Origin: an uncultured bacterium
Lineage (GTDB): Bacteria; Bacillota; Clostridia; TANB77; CAG-508
Length of the DNA stretch: 11,358 bases
Reading direction: 5' to 3'
Assembly (NCBI GenBank): GCA_905215615.1
Contig: CAJMQM010000033.1
Span: forward strand, 1-11,358
Every line of letters starts with the position of its first letter. Positions within the stretch are counted from its first letter, which is position 1. Shown here piece by piece: positions 1 through 5,869 of this stretch. Under the pieces are notes generated by a model. The model was given only the letters and a program-made list of their open reading frames with translations, had not been told where the DNA came from and did not search any database. A program made the translations under genes and the position numbers.

Positions 1-1
1 G

Positions 2-340
2 AAAACATCAATATTAGCAGCTGTTATAAATATTATAGTAAATGTAGCAACTATTAAGTGGTTAGGACTATATGCTGCCTCAATTTCTACTGTTGTTGCA
101 TATATGACTATGGCAATATACCGTTTTATAGATTCAAGAAAATATGTAAAAATATCATTAAATTATAAATTTTTAATTTCAATTATAGCTATGTTCGCAG
201 TTACAATATTTGCTTATTATTTAAGAAATACAGTGTTATGTGCTATAATGGCAGTAATAGTAGTAGCTTATGCATTATTTATTAATAGAAAAAATGTAAA
301 ATTTATTATGGACATGATTAGAAAATTTATAAAAAGGTAG
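2..340 (+). CDS. Wzx-like polysaccharide/O-unit flippase, C-terminal fragment (5' end outside window)
   Basis: The open frame enters from the left edge at base 2 and ends at TAG 338-340, giving the last 112 residues of a larger protein. An internal ATG at 104 is not the real start, because the frame continues upstream with coherent membrane sequence. The first part (AAVINIIVNVATIKWLGLYA, then an STVVAY stretch and FIDSRK) resembles a late helix pair of polysaccharide-exporting MOP-superfamily flippases. Two more hydrophobic segments follow (around FLISIIAMFAVTIFAYYL and VLCAIMAVIVVAYALF), and the protein ends in a basic cytoplasmic tail. In this family the protein flips undecaprenyl-linked glycan units across the membrane. 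The next gene, a glycosyltransferase, begins 32 bases downstream, as expected in a surface-glycan operon. Family assignment rests on the hydrophobic pattern, the motif and the neighbour. Confidence 0.75.
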   Translation, partial: KTSILAAVINIIVNVATIKWLGLYAASISTVVAYMTMAIYRFIDSRKYVKISLNYKFLISIIAMFAVTIFAYYLRNTVLCAIMAVIVVAYALFINRKNVKFIMDMIRKFIKR

Positions 341-372
341 AGCTTATGTCATAGTGTTAGGAAGTGAGATAA

Positions 373-1347
373 ATGGAAAAACTAATTAGTGTAGTATTAC
401 CAATATACAATGTAGAAAAATATTTAGAAAAATGTATGGAAAGTGTGCTAAATCAAACATATAAAAATTTGGAGATTATTTTAGTAGATGATGGCTCTAA
501 AGATAATTGCCCAAAGATATGTGATGATTATGCAAAAAAAGATGCTAGAGTTAAGGTTGTACATAAAGAAAATGGTGGATTATCAGATGCTAGAAATGCA
601 GGTATAAGAGTAGCAAATGGAGAGTATATTACTTTCATAGATTCAGACGATTATGTAGACAAAGACTATGTAGAATTTTTATATAATAATATAGAAAAAA
701 ACAATGCAGATATTGCAATTGGTTCACATAGAGTTTTATATGATAGTGGCAAGATAATAGAAAAAGCTACACATGAAAATAGTGTGCTAGAGCCAAAAAA
801 AGTTTTAGAAAGAATTTTATATGATGATGGTATTGATGTATCTGCATGGGGAAAGCTTTACAAAATATCATTGTTTGAAGATATAAAATTTCCAAAAGGA
901 AGGCTATTTGAAGATTCTGCTACAACATATATTTTAGTAGATAAAGCAAAAATTATAACCGTAAATTCAGAAAGTAAGTATAATTATATAGTAAGGGAAA
1001 ATTCAATTACAAATGCTAAATTTTCTCCTAAAAAAATGGATTTAATAAAATCTACAAGAGAAATGAGTGAATATGTAAAAGGAAAGTACCCTGAACTTGA
1101 AGGGGCAGCAAATAGAAGACTAATGTATGCATATTTATCTACTTTGTCACAACTTGCTAAATGTAAAGAAAAATACCCTGAAGAAGAAAAAGAGATGGTT
1201 ACATATATAAAGCAAAATGGTAATGCAATTTTAAAAGATAAAAGAGTACCTAAAAGAGATAAATTTGGTATTATCTCATTAAAATTTGGATTTGGTTTTT
1301 ACAAATTTGTGTGGAAACTTTACTTAAAACTTACAAAGAGGGCTTAA
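373..1347 (+). CDS. Family 2 (GT-A) glycosyltransferase of a surface-polysaccharide operon
   Basis: This 324-residue protein has the hallmarks of GT2 enzymes. The N-terminal strand reads SVVLPIYNVEKYLEKCMESV (residues 6-25), then a QTYKNLEIILVDDGS block with VDDGS at 38-42 (nucleotide binding), NGGLSDARNAGI (67-78), and the metal-binding FIDSDDYV at 88-95. A GRLFED motif near residues 176-181 is in the usual position of the acceptor-side catalytic acid/base. It should transfer a sugar from a UDP- or related donor to a lipid-linked or polymeric acceptor at the inner face of the membrane. Donor and acceptor cannot be read from sequence. The C-terminal ~80 residues are basic and amphipathic with no clear transmembrane helix, suggesting peripheral membrane association. 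AGGAAGTGAG at 359-368 supports the ATG at 373. It is the last gene of its operon: a terminator follows within about 60 bases. Confidence 0.9.
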   Translation: MEKLISVVLPIYNVEKYLEKCMESVLNQTYKNLEIILVDDGSKDNCPKICDDYAKKDARVKVVHKENGGLSDARNAGIRVANGEYITFIDSDDYVDKDYVEFLYNNIEKNNADIAIGSHRVLYDSGKIIEKATHENSVLEPKKVLERILYDDGIDVSAWGKLYKISLFEDIKFPKGRLFEDSATTYILVDKAKIITVNSESKYNYIVRENSITNAKFSPKKMDLIKSTREMSEYVKGKYPELEGAANRRLMYAYLSTLSQLAKCKEKYPEEEKEMVTYIKQNGNAILKDKRVPKRDKFGIISLKFGFGFYKFVWKLYLKLTKRA

Positions 1348-1408
1348 TATAATATGGAAAAACTAAAATAGCCAATAAATTAGCATTAATATATAGAAAA
1401 AATAGAAT

Positions 1409-1468
1409 AAAACAGATTAAAATGTAGAAATAAAAGTATAAAAACTTATTATTATTTTAATCTGTTTT
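1409..1468 (+). terminator. Intrinsic terminator with 15-bp stem and long AT-rich loop, end of glycan operon
   Basis: AAAACAGATTAAAAT (1409-1423) is perfectly complementary to ATTTTAATCTGTTTT (1454-1468), giving a 15-bp stem around a 30-base loop. The right arm runs into a T tract ending at 1469. The loop has a small inner pairing (AAGT near 1434 with ACTT near 1444) that would shorten it. The left arm is preceded by A residues, so it could also act in the opposite direction. It lies after the glycosyltransferase stop and before the promoter of the SLH gene, separating the two units. Confidence 0.7.
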
Positions 1469-1484
1469 TATTTGTATAAATTTA

Positions 1485-1513
1485 TTGAAAAATATACCTT
1501 AGTAATATATAAT
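1485..1513 (+). promoter_or_regulatory. Sigma-A-type promoter for the first SLH protein
   Basis: TTGAAA (1485-1490), a 17-base spacer, and a perfect TATAAT (1508-1513) match the housekeeping sigma-factor consensus almost exactly. Transcription would start near 1520, leaving a leader of about 54 bases before the ATG at 1574. The ribosome binding site is AGGGAG at 1561-1566. No further operator-like dyad is obvious in the leader. Confidence 0.75.
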
Positions 1514-1573
1514 AACATTGAAATAAGAAAGAGAAAAATTAAAAATACTAAAGAAATATAAGGGAGTTTTTAT

Positions 1574-4500
1574 ATGCGAAATTATAGGGTTTTAGCTGTT
1601 ATAATAGTTTTACTAGTTATAACAAATTTATTATTAGGTAGTTTGGTATTAGTGGCAGCTTCTGATAGTACAACTATTGAGCTATATGTAAAGGTTAAAC
1701 ATAACTATGATAATGCGTATCAAATGCTTGAACTTGTTAATAAAGAACGTGAGGCAAATGGAGTAAAACCATTAAAAATGGATGAGAGTTTAATGGAGTC
1801 TGCAATGACTAGAGCTGCAGAGCTTTCTGTTAGATTAAATCATGAAAGACCAAATGGAAGAAATTTTTCATCTATTAATGAAAAAATAAGTGGCGAAAAT
1901 TTTACTTCAGGACAAATAGATGCTTTGGCAGCAATGGAAAATTTATTAGGGTCTCCTGGACATAAAGCTAATATGTTAACAAGTACATATAGTTCAATTG
2001 GAATCGGACATGTGGAAATAGATGGTATAAATTATTGGGTTCAGTTGTTTAGTCCATATAATGCAGAAGAAACCGAAACAGAGCTAACAGGAATTACCGA
2101 GAAAACATATTCAATTAATTTATTAAAAGATTTGCTTTCAGTTAAAATAAAAGATACAGAAACAATGACATTAAATATTGGAGAAAAGGGAAGCAGAAAT
2201 ATATCTAATTATAACAGTTGGATTTATTCAGAAATTGAAAATAATAATGCAATATGGTCAAGCTCTAATAGAGGAGTAGCAGTAGTTAATAGTCATGGGG
2301 AAGTAACAGCTATTAATTCTGGAAAAGCAACTATAACAGCAAAAATTGAAGACCAAGAAGTTTCATATGATGTATATGTACCATATGAACAATTGGCTCA
2401 AATGGACTTTTTTGATGCACAGGCTGAAATTAATATACAAGATAATAGTAGCAATGTTACTTCATGGGATTATATAAAAAGAGACCCAGAGAATACAATT
2501 TTAGATAATAAGAAAAATTTGAACTTTATTTATTGTGATAATAATTATGTATATATACAAAGACTAGATGCTAATATGCAAATAAAAGATACTTTGAAGA
2601 TACAAAAACGCTATTCTGTATATGGTACAACAATAATTGATAATAGTGGAAATTATTATATTGCATGGGGACAAAATGACACATCTTCTGAAAGTACTGG
2701 AAAAATTACGTTTGCAATTTCTAAATACGATAATTTTGGAAAATATATAAGTTCTTATGAAAAAACAGATAGTCCAAAGCCTGAAGAAAAACCACCAGAA
2801 GGGGAAGAAACTGGGGGAGAACAAACAGGAGAAGAGGAAAAACCAGAAAAAAGGGTAGAAGAGCCAACTAAAACTATATTCGCAAACGGAACTTGCAATA
2901 TGGACATTAATTCAAAGGGAATTATTGCATATAATTATTCAAAAGAAACTAAAAATGGTAACCAATGTAACAGTAGTGGTTACATAAATTCTAGTACAAT
3001 GCTAGAAGCAGAAGATTATAATGTATATTCATATACATCACATGCTTGGGCAACAGATGTAAAAGCTTTAAATACTGGTGAATTTCTATTTTTAGAACAG
3101 GGAGATAGCAACCCCAGAGCTTATAATTTAAGTTTAGTTACAAAAGTAGATAAAGCATATGTTAGTTATAATAGACAGTTTTTTCACTTTAGAGAAGGGG
3201 TGGCACAACAGTCTGGTTATAAATATACTTTTTCTAATTATGGAAGCATAGAGGATTTAAAAGCTGGAATAACATTAATTGCAAGTGCTGAAAAAACTTT
3301 GTCTTTATCTCCAGCAAGTAGTACAGAAAATGAATCTAGAAATATTTTTATGCAAGTACTAAAGAAAGACTATATGACAGGACATACTGAGGAAAGCTTA
3401 ACAGCAGATAGCTTTATTACAGTAGGAGAAAGAAAAGCAGTAGGAACAAAAAAAGCAAATAACGGGGAAGAAAAATATTTTTTAGAAAAAGATACTACAG
3501 ATTACGGAGTACAATGGTTAACAAATTATTTTGGTGATTATACTATTAAAAATTTAAAAACAGTAGAAATAGACTTAGATAGAGTAGCTATTTTTTATAC
3601 AGTAACAGAACTTGGAGGTAATATTACTGAAAATAACAAAGTATATTACATGATAGTAAATAATGAAGGAGATATTATTCAAAAAGCTACTTTATTAGAA
3701 CGAGGAGTATTACCAGGAAATGCAGAACTTGTTTATAATGATGGCTATGTGTATTTTACAAATTCAGATGGCACAAAGAATTTAAGAACATATAGAGTAA
3801 AAATGTATGAAACACAAGATAAAACAGTTATAACTGTTGATGAAAAGGAAAAGATAGTAAATAATTTAGATAAGTTTAATATTAATGCTGTTGTAAATAA
3901 TAATAGTACTTTAGAATATAAAACTACAAATACTTCTATATTAGAAGTATCTAGCGATGGAACTGTAACACCAAAAAAAGAGGGAGAAGCAGAAGTTATA
4001 ATATCTGTAAAAGATGCTCCTAGAATAGAGGAATTAAGAGTAAAAATAATTATTGATAATAGAAGAAAAAAAGTAACATTAGATAATACAAAATTGGAAC
4101 TAAAAACTGGTGCACTTGGGGAATATTTAAAAGCAACTGTTTCGCCATTAAATGCAGATACAAATTTGATTTGGAGTTCTAGTAATGAGAATGTAGCAAC
4201 AATAGAGGCAACATCTAATTCAAGTAGAGTAAAAATAGTACCTAAAAATGCAGGAAATTGCACAATTACAGTATACCCAGAAGGGTATGGAGATTCAAAA
4301 GTAACATGTAATGTAACTATTATTAATGAAGTAACAAATGTGGAAATAACTGAGTCACAAATAGAAATAAAATGTGCAGAAAAATATAAATTAAACTATA
4401 CTGTAAAGCCAGATACCGCAAGTAACAAAAAGGTTACATGGACCAGTAGTAATACTAAAATAGTTACAGTAGATGAAACAGGAACAGTAACAGGTGTTAA

Positions 4501-5701
4501 TGATGGAAATACTACTGTTATTGCTAGAAGCCAAGATAACCCTAATGTATATGATATTTGTCATGTAACTGTAGATTCAGAAGTGATGGTTACAAATGTA
4601 AATGTAAGTCCAACTATGGTTAGCTTTTCAGGATTAAACACTAAAGCTTTAAATATAGAAGTATTACCACAAGATGCAACAAATAAAAAATTAGAATATA
4701 GTTCAGAAAACACAAAAGTGGCAACGGTTAGTTCAAGTGGAGTAATTCAGGCAAAAGGAAATGGAACAACTAAAATTACAATAAAAACAACAGATGGAAG
4801 TAATATTATTAAAGCGGTAGATGTAAATGTTAATGTTAAGTGTACATCAATTTATACTTCTAAAGAAGAGATAAAAATAGAAGGAAATGTTTCTACAAAT
4901 GTTTCTGCATATGCTATGCCAAGCTTAGCAGCAAATACAAAATTGAGCTATAGCATTAAAGATATAACAGTTGCAACTATAGACCAAAATGGACTTATAA
5001 AGCCAATAAAAAATGGAACAACAACAATAGTTATTAAAACAACAGATGGAAGCAATATCACAAAAGAAATACCATTAATAGTAACAGGTATTAACAATGG
5101 TGGTGATAATGAAAAAGAAGATGATGGGGGTGATGAAGAAAGTCCAAAAGAATTACCATTTACAGATGTAAAAAAAGGTGACTGGTATTATACAGCAGTA
5201 GAATACACATATCAAAGAGGAATAATAAAAGGAGCAACGGATACAGAATTTAGACCAACGAAAAATATAACAAGAGGCATGATAGTAACGATTCTGTGGA
5301 GGATGGAAGGAGAACCAAAAGTAACAGGAGTAAAAGATTTTCCAGATGTAACAGGTCAATATTACTATAATGCAGTAAGATGGGCAGTGAAAAATGGAGT
5401 AGTAAATGGTTATAATAGTGGAAAATTTGGACCAAATGATAATATAACAAGAGAACAGCTAGCAACAATACTATGTAATTATGCAAAATATAAAAAGAAA
5501 AATGTTAATTTGTCCACAGATGCGAACAAATTTACAGATTGGTATAAAATATCTGGTTATGCGAAGCCTTCAATGGATTGGGCAATAGCAACAGGGGTAA
5601 TAACAGGAAAAAATAATGGAACAAAGGTAGACCCACAAGGCACAGCAACAAGGGCAGAAGCAACAGCTATGATATATAATTATTGTATAAGAATAAAATA
5701 A
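1574..5701 (+). CDS. Exported CAP/SCP - Big_2 - SLH surface protein with large unrecognised beta-rich region
   Basis: This is a 1375-residue secreted protein. Residues 1-29 are a signal peptide (hydrophobic core about 7-27, VAAS at 27-30). A CAP/SCP domain spans about 44-160, with H90 (NHERP), E108 (GEN, 107-109), H130 (SPGHKAN) and the SIGIGHV strand at 141-147. A second cavity acid is not obvious. CAP activity varies between members, so no reaction is assigned. A Big_2 domain lies at about 199-269, with an NYNSWIYSEIE stretch and WSSSN. Residues 275-750 are beta-rich and match nothing I recognise, interrupted by a Glu/Pro/Lys linker (about 399-432). Five Big_2-like immunoglobulin folds follow (about 750-828, 833-918, 921-1002, 1005-1088, 1090-1170). 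The last two share a 17-base exact repeat 252 bases (84 codons) apart (4784-4800, 5036-5052). An acidic linker (1173-1192) leads to three SLH repeats (about 1194-1250, 1255-1311, 1319-1373) that should bind secondary cell-wall polysaccharide. It has its own promoter and a paralogue downstream. Confidence 0.9.
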   Translation: MRNYRVLAVIIVLLVITNLLLGSLVLVAASDSTTIELYVKVKHNYDNAYQMLELVNKEREANGVKPLKMDESLMESAMTRAAELSVRLNHERPNGRNFSSINEKISGENFTSGQIDALAAMENLLGSPGHKANMLTSTYSSIGIGHVEIDGINYWVQLFSPYNAEETETELTGITEKTYSINLLKDLLSVKIKDTETMTLNIGEKGSRNISNYNSWIYSEIENNNAIWSSSNRGVAVVNSHGEVTAINSGKATITAKIEDQEVSYDVYVPYEQLAQMDFFDAQAEINIQDNSSNVTSWDYIKRDPENTILDNKKNLNFIYCDNNYVYIQRLDANMQIKDTLKIQKRYSVYGTTIIDNSGNYYIAWGQNDTSSESTGKITFAISKYDNFGKYISSYEKTDSPKPEEKPPEGEETGGEQTGEEEKPEKRVEEPTKTIFANGTCNMDINSKGIIAYNYSKETKNGNQCNSSGYINSSTMLEAEDYNVYSYTSHAWATDVKALNTGEFLFLEQGDSNPRAYNLSLVTKVDKAYVSYNRQFFHFREGVAQQSGYKYTFSNYGSIEDLKAGITLIASAEKTLSLSPASSTENESRNIFMQVLKKDYMTGHTEESLTADSFITVGERKAVGTKKANNGEEKYFLEKDTTDYGVQWLTNYFGDYTIKNLKTVEIDLDRVAIFYTVTELGGNITENNKVYYMIVNNEGDIIQKATLLERGVLPGNAELVYNDGYVYFTNSDGTKNLRTYRVKMYETQDKTVITVDEKEKIVNNLDKFNINAVVNNNSTLEYKTTNTSILEVSSDGTVTPKKEGEAEVIISVKDAPRIEELRVKIIIDNRRKKVTLDNTKLELKTGALGEYLKATVSPLNADTNLIWSSSNENVATIEATSNSSRVKIVPKNAGNCTITVYPEGYGDSKVTCNVTIINEVTNVEITESQIEIKCAEKYKLNYTVKPDTASNKKVTWTSSNTKIVTVDETGTVTGVNDGNTTVIARSQDNPNVYDICHVTVDSEVMVTNVNVSPTMVSFSGLNTKALNIEVLPQDATNKKLEYSSENTKVATVSSSGVIQAKGNGTTKITIKTTDGSNIIKAVDVNVNVKCTSIYTSKEEIKIEGNVSTNVSAYAMPSLAANTKLSYSIKDITVATIDQNGLIKPIKNGTTTIVIKTTDGSNITKEIPLIVTGINNGGDNEKEDDGGDEESPKELPFTDVKKGDWYYTAVEYTYQRGIIKGATDTEFRPTKNITRGMIVTILWRMEGEPKVTGVKDFPDVTGQYYYNAVRWAVKNGVVNGYNSGKFGPNDNITREQLATILCNYAKYKKKNVNLSTDANKFTDWYKISGYAKPSMDWAIATGVITGKNNGTKVDPQGTATRAEATAMIYNYCIRIK
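5153..5698 (+). repeat. SLH-coding direct repeat, copy 1 (copy 2 at 8153-8701)
   Basis: The DNA encoding the three SLH repeats of the first large gene recurs in the second. Hand alignment of 5161-5340 with 8161-8340 gives 20 mismatches in 180 positions (about 89% identity), many at third codon positions. The longest exact match I found is 38 bases (5240-5277 with 8240-8277). Offset is 3000 bases, becoming 3003 after one extra codon in copy 2 near 8350. Similarity fades towards the third SLH repeat. It marks duplication of the surface-protein gene or later gene conversion. Confidence 0.85.
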
Positions 5702-5807
5702 TTTTATCATTAGGAGTTATAGGAAATGTTCAGATTTTATACATAATATTGAAATATTATAATTTAATTTTAAATATTTAATAAGTTAATATAAAAGTAA
5801 TATGCAC

Positions 5808-5836
5808 TTGTATATTAACAAAAGATAATGTAAAAT
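5808..5836 (+). promoter_or_regulatory. Probable promoter for the second SLH protein
   Basis: TTGTAT (5808-5813), a 17-base spacer and TAAAAT (5831-5836) form a plausible sigma-A promoter starting transcription near 5843, about 26 bases before the ATG at 5870. An overlapping GATAAT at 5824-5829 is an alternative -10, but its -35 would be poor. No strong terminator was seen after the upstream gene, so read-through transcription is also possible. Confidence 0.5.
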
Positions 5837-5857
5837 AATAGAGGAGTGTTTTATTTT

Positions 5858-5864
5858 AAGGGGG
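5858..5864 (+). promoter_or_regulatory. Shine-Dalgarno that fixes the start at ATG 5870
   Basis: AAGGGGG sits five bases before ATG 5870, and the protein from there begins MKKINFVAVS, a clean signal peptide. A longer frame from GTG 5846 would overlap the upstream GAGGAG (5841-5846), leaving no ribosome binding site of its own, and would put MFYFKGVK ahead of the signal peptide. ATG 5870 is therefore the chosen start. Confidence 0.8.
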
Positions 5865-5869
5865 TAAAA

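Noticed and set aside
3745..4263. Antisense open frame of about 170 codons within the first SLH gene
   Set aside because: It opposes a confident coding region, its composition is typical of a reverse-complement shadow, and no promoter or ribosome binding site supports it.
5743..5760. ATAATATT/AATATTAT dyad after the first SLH gene as a terminator
   Set aside because: The stem is only A-T pairs with almost no loop and no clean T tract, so it is expected by chance in this AT-rich spacer.
5846..5869. GTG start at 5846 for the second SLH protein
   Set aside because: It overlaps the GAGGAG motif, leaving no ribosome binding site, and would place extra residues before a clean signal peptide. ATG 5870 with AAGGGGG at five-base spacing is better.
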